From Acidimicrobiaceae bacterium (GTDB taxonomy: Bacteria > Actinomycetota > Acidimicrobiia > Acidimicrobiales > Poriferisodalaceae), in assembly GCA_026713105.1 (NCBI GenBank), contig JAPOPC010000034.1, positions 62,001 to 126,000 on the forward strand: a DNA stretch of 64,000 nucleotides, in the 5' to 3' direction. The notes beneath the pieces are model-generated. The model saw nothing but the letters and a program-made list of their open reading frames with translations, was not told the DNA's origin and searched no databases. Below, piece by piece: positions 34,643-42,043 of the stretch (positions are counted from its first letter, which is position 1; the number at the start of each line of letters is the position of its first letter). The position numbers and the translations under genes are program-made.

Positions 34643-35839
34643 TCAGTCGATGCGGGACTCGACCATGTCCAGAATGTCGTCGGTCAGCACAGCGGCAACC
34701 CTGACGTAACCCGCAGCCGAGGGGCCGTAGAACTCGCCGGGTGAAACGAGAATCCCCGCCTCGGCGAGGAGGGTGCGGGTGAATGCCCACGCATCGCCGT
34801 CAGGTGCAGCAGCCCACAGGTAGAACCCGCCGCGGGGAAGCGGGGGCTCGGGACCGAACCGGCCCACGATGCGGGCGAGACGCTCTAGCCGCGACCGGTA
34901 TCGCTCTCGTTGTTCGGCGACGTGGACGCTGTCGGCCAGTGCTGCGACGGCCGCCGCTTGGGCGGGACCCGGGACCATGAATCCGGCGTGCTTGCGCAGC
35001 TCCCGCAGGTAGTGGACGAGTTCGGGGTCTCCGGCGTAGAAGCCCACCCTGACGCCGGCCAGGTTGGACCGCTTGGACAGCGAGTGAACGGCCACCACGC
35101 CATCAGCGTCGGCACGCCGAGAGCGGTGAGTCGCGGCGTCCGCATCCGCGGCGGCGCTCCGGGAGTGATCAGCGGCGGTGTCAGGAGCCGTCGGCGCCAG
35201 GATCGTGTGTGGGGGTCCGTCCCAGGTGAACTCGGCGTAGCACTCGTCGCTGAAGACTGGCACGCCTCGCTCGCGCCCCCAGTCCGCCGCAGCGGCCAAA
35301 TCGTCGAGACCGCCCGCTGGATTGCCCGGCGAGTTGACCCACAAGACCAATGCCCGATCGGCATCAGCCTCGGAAATGGCGTCGAGCTGGATCGACCAGT
35401 GCTCGTCTGCCGGCACCCCGACCGCCCGGCAGCCGGCCAGCTCGGCTCCCATCGCGTAGCTGGGGTAGCTGACCTCGGGATACAGCACGGTGTCGCGCTC
35501 AGGGGTGCGCAAGCGCAGCCAGTGCGGCAGCCCGGCCACAAATTCCTTCGAGCCGATCGTTGCCGCGATCTCGGCATCGGCGTCCACCTGCACGCCGAAC
35601 CGCTGTTCACACCAGCGTGCAGCAGCATCCCGCAGCTCTGGCGTGCCGATCGACGGCGGGTAGCCCCGCTCGGAGTCCGACCCGCCCAGCGCAGCCAGCA
35701 CGGCCGACGACGGCGGGTCCACCGGCGTGCCGATGGACAGATCCACCAGCCCGCCGTCATGGCGGTCGGCCAGTGGCTTCAGTTCGTCCAGCCGGTCATA
35801 GGGATACGGCGGCGGAACGAATCGGGCGCGAGTGCTCAC
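34643..35839 (-). CDS. dapC: Succinyldiaminopimelate transaminase, DapC type
   Basis: 398 residues from GTG 35839, just after the vapC stop. Fold-type I aminotransferase: VDLSIGTPVDPPSSAV, GYPPSIGTPELRDAAARW, GSKEFVAGLPHWLRLR, NSPGNPAGG, DECYAEF, Schiff-base Lys in SLSKRSNLAGVRVGFY. The GSKE and SLSKRSNLAG strings match the actinobacterial DapC family, which makes N-succinyl-LL-2,6-diaminopimelate with glutamate for lysine and cell-wall DAP. About 25 Ala/Asp/Arg-rich residues are inserted before the Lys. dapF lies 2 kb upstream on the same strand, with hflX and vapBC between them. Confidence 0.85.
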   Translation of the reverse strand: MSTRARFVPPPYPYDRLDELKPLADRHDGGLVDLSIGTPVDPPSSAVLAALGGSDSERGYPPSIGTPELRDAAARWCEQRFGVQVDADAEIAATIGSKEFVAGLPHWLRLRTPERDTVLYPEVSYPSYAMGAELAGCRAVGVPADEHWSIQLDAISEADADRALVLWVNSPGNPAGGLDDLAAAADWGRERGVPVFSDECYAEFTWDGPPHTILAPTAPDTAADHSRSAAADADAATHRSRRADADGVVAVHSLSKRSNLAGVRVGFYAGDPELVHYLRELRKHAGFMVPGPAQAAAVAALADSVHVAEQRERYRSRLERLARIVGRFGPEPPLPRGGFYLWAAAPDGDAWAFTRTLLAEAGILVSPGEFYGPSAAGYVRVAAVLTDDILDMVESRID

Positions 35840-35843
35840 TGGA

Positions 35844-36248
35844 TCAGTGTGCACCGATCGGCGTCCAGACGATCCCGTCGATGTGGGAGAAGTGCTGGTC
35901 GGCCGAGACGAGGTCTGCCCCCGTCTCCATCGCGTGGGCCGCAATCCAGACGTCATTGGTCGGAATCGGACGACCCTTCGCTCGAAGCGCGGCTGCGATG
36001 CGTGAGTAGCGGTCGGCGGTCACCGGCCCGACCTCCACCACAGAGGCGTACGGATTGTCGATGAACGATCGTAGGTCTGCAAGATTCCGCTCCGGACGTG
36101 AGCCGCGTCGAAATCCGTACATCAGCTCGCCGATGACGACTGCTGAGAGCAGCAGCTCACGGGCGCTCCTGACGATCTGCGCCACTTCCTGCTGGCCGCG
36201 CATCAGCAGTGTGTAGGCGTTGGTGTCGAGCAGCAGCCTCACTGCCAC
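35844..36248 (-). CDS. vapC: VapC-family PIN-domain toxin (putative RNase)
   Basis: 134 residues from GTG 36248, overlapping the antitoxin gene by 10 nt. PIN-domain acidic residues D8 (LLLDTN), E41 (VIGELMYGF), D99 (PTNDVWIAA) and D117 (LVSADQHF) are all present, so the nuclease site looks intact. VapC toxins cleave tRNA or rRNA when freed from VapB. The pair sits inside the dap/hflX block, between hflX and dapC, an ordinary place for a gained TA module. RNA target unknown. Confidence 0.88.
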   Translation of the reverse strand: MAVRLLLDTNAYTLLMRGQQEVAQIVRSARELLLSAVVIGELMYGFRRGSRPERNLADLRSFIDNPYASVVEVGPVTADRYSRIAAALRAKGRPIPTNDVWIAAHAMETGADLVSADQHFSHIDGIVWTPIGAH

Positions 36249-36499
36249 GCTGCCTCGTCGATGACGGCGAGATCCTGCAGCGCGGCATCCATTTCGTCGG
36301 CTTCCTCTGGCGACCAGCTGCCGATGAGATGGTCGAGCGAGTCACCGACGCAGTCGCCGCCGGGGGTTTCCGACAGTCCGGCGCCTTTGCGCAGGAGTCG
36401 GAGCGCCGCCTGATTCAGCGAGACACCTTCGCGTTGAGCGAAGCGCCGCATCGCCTCGCCGAGTTCGTCGCCGAAGCCCCGGACCGTGAGCTGCTGCAT
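36239..36499 (-). CDS. vapB: VapB-type antitoxin
   Basis: 86 residues; ATG 36499 with AGGAG 8 nt upstream. The N-terminus MQQLTVRGFGDELGEAMRRFAQ reads as a ribbon-helix-helix DNA-binding domain (beta strand then two helices with SLNQAALRLL). The C-terminal half (SWSPEEADEMDAALQD) is acidic and should wrap the toxin. Its stop lies inside the start of vapC, implying translational coupling. A set of TGANTC repeats upstream may be the operator. Confidence 0.85.
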   Translation of the reverse strand: MQQLTVRGFGDELGEAMRRFAQREGVSLNQAALRLLRKGAGLSETPGGDCVGDSLDHLIGSWSPEEADEMDAALQDLAVIDEAAWQ

Positions 36500-36514
36500 T
36501 GGCGGGCTCCTGTG

Positions 36515-36553
36515 TGATTCAAGAATGAGTCACTATGAATCGTAGTCTGAGTC
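36515..36553. promoter_or_regulatory. TGANTC repeat cluster, candidate VapBC operator
   Basis: TGATTCA (36515-36521), TGAGTCA (36526-36532), TGAATC (36536-36541) and TGAGTC (36548-36553) occur 16-54 nt before vapB; the outer GATTCA/TGAATC make an inverted repeat. The cluster overlaps the 3' end of hflX. RHH antitoxins usually bind such repeats for autoregulation. Confidence 0.45.
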
Positions 36554-37894
36554 GCTAACGGCAAACTCTGCGAACAGGCTGCGGGCGACGTCGTCGAGGC
36601 GGGCGTGCACCAGGGTCCCATCGTCGTCGTGAGTCTCGGAGAGCACTTCGCCTTCCCGATGCACGGCCGCGAGGGCGTCGCCGCGGGAGTACGGGATGCG
36701 CAGCTCCGTCACTTCAGTGAGGTGCCGGAGACGGTCGCCGACGGCGAGCAGGAGATCCTCCACGCCGTCACCGCTGTTGGACGAGATCGCATGGGAACCC
36801 TCATAGCGCCCCAGCAGTCGTCCCACGATGCCGTCATCGGCGGCGTCGCTTTTGTTGAAAGCGATCAGTTCGGGGACATCGCCCGCGCCGATCTCTCGCA
36901 GCACGGAGCGCACCACATCGATGTGCATCTCCGGCTCCGCGGCCGAAGCGTCCACAAGGTGCACCAGCAGGTCGGCCTCGGCCACCTCCTCCAGCGTCGA
37001 CATGAATGCTTCCACCAGCGATGTAGGCAGCTTCTTGATGAACCCGACGGTGTCCGTCATGAGCACCGTCTCGCCGCCGGGAAGCTGCAGGCGACGGGTA
37101 GTGGCATCGAGCGTGGCAAACAGCCGGTCCTCGATCAGCACATTGGCTCCGGTGAGGCGGCGCAGCAGCGTCGACTTGCCGGCGTTGGTGTAGCCCACGA
37201 CGGCGACCGTGTGATATCTGGATCGGCGGCGCGACTTGCGCTGATTCAGCCGGGTGCGTCGCAGGCCGCGCAGATCTTTCTCGAGCCGTGCCAGACGTCG
37301 CTGAATCCGGCGCCGATCCACCTCGAGCTGGGTTTCGCCCGGTCCCCGTGTGCCGATGCCGCCAGCCTGCTGGGACAGCTGCCGACCTCGGCCTCGCAGC
37401 CGGGGGAGCCGGTAGCGAAGCTGCGCGAGCTCCACCTGTGCCTTGCCTTCAAGCGTCGTGGCGTTCTGGGCGAAGATGTCGAGGATGACCGCGGTGCGGT
37501 CCAGCGCGGTGCGCTTGAGAATCCGTTCCAGGTTGAACTGCTGCGCCGGCGACAGCTCGTCGTCGAACACCACCGTGTCGGCATCGTGCTCGAGGGAGGC
37601 ATCCAGGATTTCGTCGGCTTTCCCGCGCCCCACAAACGTCGCAGGATCGGGAGCATCCCGCCGCTGAACAATCCGCTCCACCGAATCGGCCCCAGCAGTG
37701 TCCACCAACCGCTCTAGCTCATCAAGATTGGCATCCACCTCGTCCGCGGTCCGCTCCGCGAGCTGCACCCCCACCAGCACGATCTGCTCCCGAAAAGCCC
37801 GATCAATCAGCCCAGATTCAGCCCCCCCAAACTCACCGAACCCCCCACGATGGCTCTCGTCGGACGGCTCCGCCGGCTGTTCAGATTCAACCAT
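36533..37894 (-). CDS. hflX: GTPase HflX
   Basis: 453 residues from ATG 37894, whose first base is the last A of the dapF TGA (TGATG overlap); an upstream in-frame start would sit inside dapF. HflX order: N-terminal glycine-rich domain (ATFVGRGKADEI, VVFDDELSPAQQFNLERIL, DRTAVILDIFAQNATTLEGKAQVELAQL), RLRGRGRQLSQQAGGIGTRGPGETQLE, then G1 GYTNAGKST, G3 DTVGF, G4 NKSD. It is a ribosome-associated GTPase that splits or rescues stalled 70S/100S ribosomes under stress. Translationally coupled to dapF. Confidence 0.95.
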   Translation of the reverse strand: MVESEQPAEPSDESHRGGFGEFGGAESGLIDRAFREQIVLVGVQLAERTADEVDANLDELERLVDTAGADSVERIVQRRDAPDPATFVGRGKADEILDASLEHDADTVVFDDELSPAQQFNLERILKRTALDRTAVILDIFAQNATTLEGKAQVELAQLRYRLPRLRGRGRQLSQQAGGIGTRGPGETQLEVDRRRIQRRLARLEKDLRGLRRTRLNQRKSRRRSRYHTVAVVGYTNAGKSTLLRRLTGANVLIEDRLFATLDATTRRLQLPGGETVLMTDTVGFIKKLPTSLVEAFMSTLEEVAEADLLVHLVDASAAEPEMHIDVVRSVLREIGAGDVPELIAFNKSDAADDGIVGRLLGRYEGSHAISSNSGDGVEDLLLAVGDRLRHLTEVTELRIPYSRGDALAAVHREGEVLSETHDDDGTLVHARLDDVARSLFAEFAVSDSDYDS

Positions 37895-38889
37895 CAGGCG
37901 TCCTGCAAGGGTGCAGGTATGGGCCACTCATGGTCGCCGAGCGGTTCCACCCAGACGCTGAGAATGGGATGACTGTCATCAGTGTCAATAGACACGGTTG
38001 CCGTGCCGCCTGGCATTGCAACGACCGTCTCGCTGCCCGGTGCCACGAGACCCCAATCCTGCGCTCGCACAGCCGCAGTGACGGCACCCGTCCCACATGC
38101 CTGCGTCAGGCCTGCGCCGCGCTCCCAGACGGACATTCCGAGTGACTTGCCGTCATCGCCGATAGGCCAAATGAACTCCACGTTGATTCCCGTGCTCTCG
38201 GGGAAATAGCTTTCATAGAGCTCGCCAAGTCGCGCCGTCTCGGCCTTGTCGATTTCAGCCCCGGCGGCGACAACGAGGTGCGGATTTCCTACATCGCCGG
38301 TTCCGCGCGCGGCCTCATCGAAGCGAGCGCTGATGAGATCGTCGAGTTCGGTCGTGATGCTCGGTCCGGGGACAACCTTGGGCATGTGGACTTCAGCGAG
38401 CGACTTGACGGGCTCGACCGAGCCGCTCTCGGTCATGGCGAATTCGGCACTCAAGGTCACCCGCCGCGCTCCGTCCACCGTGTCAACGGTGAGTTCGAGA
38501 AGGCTGTCGGGTGCTTCTTCACCCTCGCCGAACTCCATGCTCGAAACGAGAGCGCAGGCAACCTCATTGGCTAGACAGGCGAGTCCGTTGCCGCTCACCT
38601 CCGCTGACGACCCGTCCGAGTTGAACAGCGTCATCCGAACTTGCCTGACCTGCGGCGCAGAAGAGGCTTCGAGTGCGTCCGACGCCACGCTCGGCTGCGT
38701 GGCACTTGTATCTATGGCCAGGATCAAGCCGTCGGCGCCGATACCGCAGCTTCGGTCGCAGAGCTGCGACGTCAGCGTTGGCCAATCGAGACGGAGCGAG
38801 TCGAGAGCCGCCTTCTCGTGCGGCTGCATGAGCGCGATCAAGAAGTCATTGCCGAGAGCTTGGTGCTTGGCGAACCGAAGCGTCTCCAT
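37894..38889 (-). CDS. dapF: Diaminopimelate epimerase, first catalytic Cys replaced
   Basis: 331 residues, ATG 38889. DapF architecture: KHQALGNDFLI at the N-terminus, CGIGADGLI, FNSDGSSAEVSGNG, GNPHLVV, and VWERGAGLTQACGTGA. The second catalytic Cys is kept (C265 in ACGTGA), but the usual first Cys in CGNG is Ser99 (SGNG). The enzyme would interconvert LL- and meso-diaminopimelate by a two-base thiol mechanism. Loss of one thiol should lower activity unless Ser or another base serves. DNA looks somewhat less GC-rich than its neighbours. hflX overlaps the stop. Confidence 0.9.
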   Translation of the reverse strand: METLRFAKHQALGNDFLIALMQPHEKAALDSLRLDWPTLTSQLCDRSCGIGADGLILAIDTSATQPSVASDALEASSAPQVRQVRMTLFNSDGSSAEVSGNGLACLANEVACALVSSMEFGEGEEAPDSLLELTVDTVDGARRVTLSAEFAMTESGSVEPVKSLAEVHMPKVVPGPSITTELDDLISARFDEAARGTGDVGNPHLVVAAGAEIDKAETARLGELYESYFPESTGINVEFIWPIGDDGKSLGMSVWERGAGLTQACGTGAVTAAVRAQDWGLVAPGSETVVAMPGGTATVSIDTDDSHPILSVWVEPLGDHEWPIPAPLQDA

Positions 38890-38956
38890 GGCTCCATTGT
38901 CACACCTCGCCCGCGGATTCCCAGCGTGAATTGCGGGCGCTTCGAATGCCTGAGCG

Positions 38957-39916
38957 CTAGGTGGTGGGTTCGCGCTTGCCGAATCCCTTGAATGTGTCGC
39001 CGATCGCTGTGGCCACCGAGGCCAGCTTCGAGCGACCCTCGTTCAGCCGGGGCGCAAGCTGCGTCAGGTCCTCCACGGTCCAGCGCCCATCGGTAGCAAT
39101 GATGTCGTCACCCGAGAGCGACCAGCCCTGATACAGGCCCACCTCATTGCCTCCCACGTGGAAGACACCCCCGGTGAACGGGCACTCTTCCATCGCCAGG
39201 TATCCCACCAGCGGGCTCACGTTGGCCGGGTCGTACAGATCGAATTCGGCTGGGTCGTCGGGCGCCCGCACCACCTCTTCGAGCCCAGGCGTCTGCAGCG
39301 TCAACCGTGTTCGGGCAATCGGCGCCAGGCAGTTCACCCGCACGTTGTAGCGAGCCAGCTCGCCTGCGGCCACCAGCGTCATGGCCGCAATGCCGGCCTT
39401 TGCGCCCGAGTAGTTGAACTGACCGAGATTGCCGAGCATGGCGCCCGAGGCGGTGTTGATGACCGAACCGGTGACTTCCTTGCCTGCCTTGGACTGCTCA
39501 CGCCAGTAGGCGGCCGCCCAGCGGGTGGGGCAGAAGTGACCCTTCATGTGCACCTCGACGACGGCATCCCACTCCGGCTCGGTCATGTTGACCACCACCC
39601 GGTCGCGCAGGATGCCCGCGTTGTTGACCAGCACGTCCAGGTCGCCGAACGCTTCGACGGCCTGGTTGACCATGCGCTGCGCGCCCTCCCAGTCGGTGAC
39701 GCTGTCGCCGTTGGCGACTGCCTCGCCACCCATGGCCTCGATCTCCGCCACGACCTCGCCTGCGGGGCCTTGGTCGGCGCCCGTGCCGTCGGCGGAGCCG
39801 CCGAGGTCGTTGACGACGATTTTCGCCCCTTCAGATGCCATCAGCAGGGCATGCTCGCGGCCGATGCCCCGGCCGGCGCCAGTGATCAGGACGACACGTC
39901 CGTCAAGTGCACCCAT
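38957..39916 (-). CDS. SDR, MFE-2/HSD17B4-like dehydrogenase
   Basis: 319 residues, ATG 39916 with GGGAGAA upstream. TGAGRGIGREHALLMASEGAKIVVNDLGG (the NDLGG after the second strand is typical of peroxisomal MFE-2 hydroxyacyl-CoA dehydrogenase and related SDRs), NNAGILRDR, VEVHMKGHFCPTRWAAAYWRE, Ser in INTASGAMLGN and Y-S-G-A-K. It should act on 3-hydroxyacyl-CoA or a bulky alcohol with NAD. The C-terminal 60 residues (VGLYQGWSLSGDDIIATDGRWTVEDL) are beyond the Rossmann core and also occur in this subgroup. Monocistronic, downstream of tRNA-Gly. Confidence 0.87.
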   Translation of the reverse strand: MGALDGRVVLITGAGRGIGREHALLMASEGAKIVVNDLGGSADGTGADQGPAGEVVAEIEAMGGEAVANGDSVTDWEGAQRMVNQAVEAFGDLDVLVNNAGILRDRVVVNMTEPEWDAVVEVHMKGHFCPTRWAAAYWREQSKAGKEVTGSVINTASGAMLGNLGQFNYSGAKAGIAAMTLVAAGELARYNVRVNCLAPIARTRLTLQTPGLEEVVRAPDDPAEFDLYDPANVSPLVGYLAMEECPFTGGVFHVGGNEVGLYQGWSLSGDDIIATDGRWTVEDLTQLAPRLNEGRSKLASVATAIGDTFKGFGKREPTT

Positions 39917-40089
39917 GTTGTTCTCCCGTCTCGATGATCTCGCCTAGATGAGCATTCGGGCGCGCCATCAGCGTCGTCCGTAGTCCCGTTCGGCCGCTGC
40001 GGTGGCCGCAAAAACCGCACAAGATTGGCACATCCGGACGCTCGACGCGACGCCAACGGCGATCACTGTGCGCACACACGAGAATCTGG
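39917..40089. other. Gap between SDR and tRNA-Gly
   Basis: 173 bp without a gene. A CGGCC/GGCCG stem around 39989-40007 followed by CAAAAA is the only structure seen. It should hold the SDR promoter and the end of the tRNA transcript; neither is clear. Confidence 0.3.
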
Positions 40090-40163
40090 AGCGGATGACC
40101 GGGGTCGAACCGGCGACCTCAACCTTGGCAAGGTTGCGCTCTAACCAACTGAGCTACATCCGC
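40090..40163 (-). tRNA. tRNA-Gly(GCC)
   Basis: Read on the minus strand: acceptor GCGGATG pairs with CATCCGC, D-arm GCTC-AGTTGGTTAGA-GC, anticodon stem CAACC/GGTTG around TTGCCAA with anticodon GCC, T-loop GGTTCGACCCC. The discriminator base is U, as expected for Gly. No encoded CCA. Confidence 0.96.
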
Positions 40164-40174
40164 GCGGGCGGATC

Positions 40175-40180
40175 ACTGTA
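40175..40180 (-). promoter_or_regulatory. TACAGT -10 box of tRNA-Gly
   Basis: Minus-strand TACAGT ends 11 nt before the mature tRNA 5' end, matching the spacing at the two other tRNA genes. Confidence 0.5.
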
Positions 40181-40250
40181 GCAAGCGGCCCCCGCAGAGA
40201 CGCGTGGATCCGGCAGGCCGCTGCCGCGCCCGGGCAAGTGCCCGGATCGG

Positions 40251-40475
40251 CTATTCCTCGGGAGGCCGCAGGTCGATTCTCAGCGTCAGGATCCCGTCGT
40301 CGAACGTGGCGGTGGCATCGCCGATCATGGCGTAGTCCATGAAGTCCAGCTCGGCCTGGCGGATGAAGTGGCGTCGCTCCTCGCCGCCGACGGCGGGAAG
40401 GTTCCGCTTGCGCACCGCCTCGGCACGTTCCGCGAAGCGGGTGATCATTTCCTGAGGATCGAAGGTTTCGCTCAT
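40251..40475 (-). CDS. Small conserved-looking hypothetical protein
   Basis: 74 residues from ATG 40475 (MSETFDPQEMITRFAERAEAV); a longer frame from 40559 overlaps the next gene. The N-terminal half is an amphipathic Arg/Glu-rich helix, followed by RRHFIRQAELDFMDYAMIGDATATFDDGILTLRIDL, which reads as helix then two short beta strands. I do not recognise the family. It is the last of three leftward genes (metX, membrane peptide, this), 13 nt after the previous stop. Codon use is gene-like. Confidence 0.6.
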   Translation of the reverse strand: MSETFDPQEMITRFAERAEAVRKRNLPAVGGEERRHFIRQAELDFMDYAMIGDATATFDDGILTLRIDLRPPEE

Positions 40476-40488
40476 GTCGTTCTGGCTC

Positions 40489-40698
40489 TCATGATGGCTC
40501 GGCCGCGGTGTTCTCTTCACCTTGCCACCGATCGGGGGCTGTGCGCCGCAAGTACACAACGAATCCGGTGGCGCACGCGACGGTGAGCAGGCCGAGCACA
40601 GCTACCAGCACCCACCACACCCCCAAGCCCGAGCCGACAGGCTCGGAAGGCACGTTGGCATGCACGTCAGCCAGCAGCGCCGCGGCGCCGCCGATCAA
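40489..40698 (-). CDS. Small single-pass membrane protein
   Basis: 69 residues starting with TTG at 40698, which overlaps the metX stop (TTGA arrangement) and suggests coupled translation. One strong membrane helix at about 27-49 (VWWVLVAVLGLLTVACATGFVVYL) is followed by RRTAPDRWQGEENT, so the tail is probably cytosolic. Its length resembles small membrane modulators. No family recognised. If the TTG start is wrong, ATGs are absent in frame, so it may be a chance frame. Confidence 0.5.
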   Translation of the reverse strand: MIGGAAALLADVHANVPSEPVGSGLGVWWVLVAVLGLLTVACATGFVVYLRRTAPDRWQGEENTAAEPS

Positions 40699-41933
40699 CG
40701 GGTGACTCCCGGGGGTCCCGAATCGCTCTTGTAGATGTCATCGATGAACTCGCCCATCGGGGGGCCAGTCTGATCGGGCTCGGTGAGAAAGCCGTCGTGG
40801 CCGTTGTCGCTGTCGATGTCGACGTGCTCGACACGCACAGTTCCCCGGCGTGCCAGCGCCTCGGTGATCCGCAGCTGCTGGGGCCTCGGGTACAAAAAGT
40901 CGGTGCGAACGCTCATCACCATCGTCGGCGCGACGATCCGGTCGAGCGCTGCATCGATGCCGCCACGGCCGCGTCCGACGTCGTGCAGGTCCATCATCTT
41001 GTTCAGCACCAGGTAGGTGTTGGCGTCGAAGCGGGGCACGAACTTTGCCCCCTGGTAGTCGAGGTAGCTCTCCACGTCGAAGCGCTGGGCGAGTCGCAGC
41101 GGGAGGATCGGGTCTTCGCTGTGGCGGGCGAACCGGCGGTCGAACTCGTCGCCCGAGCGGTAGTGGATCATGGCGATCCGGCGAGCGTTGGCGAGGCCTC
41201 GATGCGGCCCGTCCCCATCGGCGGCGTCGTAGTAGCGGCCGCCACGGAACTTGGGATCGTCCAGGATTGCTTGGCGGCCAACCTTGCTCCAGGCGATCTG
41301 CTGTGCCGACGCTTCGGCCGCGGACGCGATCACCACCAGCGAGCCGACCCGCCGCGGATAGGTGATGCCCCACTCCAGCACGGTCATGCCGCCCATCGAG
41401 CCGCCGACCACCGAGAGCCAGCGGTCGATGCCCAAGTGCCGCCCCAGCGCCCACTGCGACCGCACGACGTCGCGGTTGGTGACGACCGGAAAGTCGGGCC
41501 CGTAGCGCTCGCCCGTCGCCGGGTTCACCGACGAGGGGCCGGTGCTGCCTTGGCAGCCGCCGAGCACGTTGGCGCACACCACGAAGTAGCGGTTGGTGTC
41601 GAGGGGGCGGCCGGGTCCGATGAAGTCGTTCCACCAGCCTTCGGTGGGCTGCGACGGCGGGTGTGCGGGGCCATGAGCGTGCGCGTCGCCGGTCAGCGCA
41701 TGGCACACGAGCACGGCGTTGGCGGCATCGGCGTCAAGGGCGCCCCATGTCTCATATGCGAGTACCGGGCCCTGCAGTGTGCCGCCGCCCTCCAGCGTGA
41801 ACGGACGATCCGGGGACAGCTCGTAGAAGCGCCGCTCGGCCGCGCCGAGGTCCGGGTGCCATGCACCCGAGGCGGGCAGCGGCCAGGCCGCCGCACCGTC
41901 GTTCGGGGCGCTTGTGCGCCTCGCACTGTCCAC
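40695..41933 (-). CDS. metX: Homoserine O-acetyltransferase MetX
   Basis: 412 residues, GTG 41933 with AAGG 7 nt upstream. Alpha/beta-hydrolase fold with nucleophile S179 in VGGSMGGMT, Asp in VRTDFLYPRPQ and His in NGHDGFL; the N-terminal HPDLGAAERRFYELSPDRPF and the YETWGALDADAANAVLVCHALTGD signature are MetX specific. It acetylates L-homoserine from acetyl-CoA for the sulfhydrylation route to methionine. No metY next to it. A structured leader of about 65-100 nt precedes it. Confidence 0.94.
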   Translation of the reverse strand: MDSARRTSAPNDGAAAWPLPASGAWHPDLGAAERRFYELSPDRPFTLEGGGTLQGPVLAYETWGALDADAANAVLVCHALTGDAHAHGPAHPPSQPTEGWWNDFIGPGRPLDTNRYFVVCANVLGGCQGSTGPSSVNPATGERYGPDFPVVTNRDVVRSQWALGRHLGIDRWLSVVGGSMGGMTVLEWGITYPRRVGSLVVIASAAEASAQQIAWSKVGRQAILDDPKFRGGRYYDAADGDGPHRGLANARRIAMIHYRSGDEFDRRFARHSEDPILPLRLAQRFDVESYLDYQGAKFVPRFDANTYLVLNKMMDLHDVGRGRGGIDAALDRIVAPTMVMSVRTDFLYPRPQQLRITEALARRGTVRVEHVDIDSDNGHDGFLTEPDQTGPPMGEFIDDIYKSDSGPPGVTR

Positions 41934-41956
41934 AGCTGAGCCTTCGTCCTGGGCCT

Positions 41957-42026
41957 TCGAATCCGGAGGGCCTACCTCCAGCGGTCAATTTGCCGCTGGA
42001 TAGGCAAGGGTACCGGTCGTCTCCGG
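41957..42026 (-). ncRNA. Structured 5' leader of metX, candidate RNA switch
   Basis: Minus-strand RNA forms an outer helix CCGGAG (42026-42021) with CTCCGG (41968-41963), an inner helix GCCTA/TAGGC (42005-42001 and 41974-41970) and a perfect hairpin CCAGCGG/CCGCTGG (41999-41993 and 41984-41978, 8-nt loop). An alternative hairpin CCTcCGgattCGaAGG would use the outer-helix 3' strand, and AAGGs near the start follow. It has no SAM-I or SAM-IV GGCAACC core that I can find. Pairing is seen in one sequence only; covariation is untested. Confidence 0.45.
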
Positions 42027-42043
42027 CCTGTCTAAAGGGAATA

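Noticed and set aside
38881-38925. A third TTGTCACAC damage element near dapF
   Set aside because: The string occurs at 38898 but points away from dapF and lacks TANNNT at the 8-nt spacing.
41957-42026. SAM-IV or SAH riboswitch before metX
   Set aside because: Helices are present but the conserved GGCAACC-type core is missing, so only a candidate structured leader is claimed.
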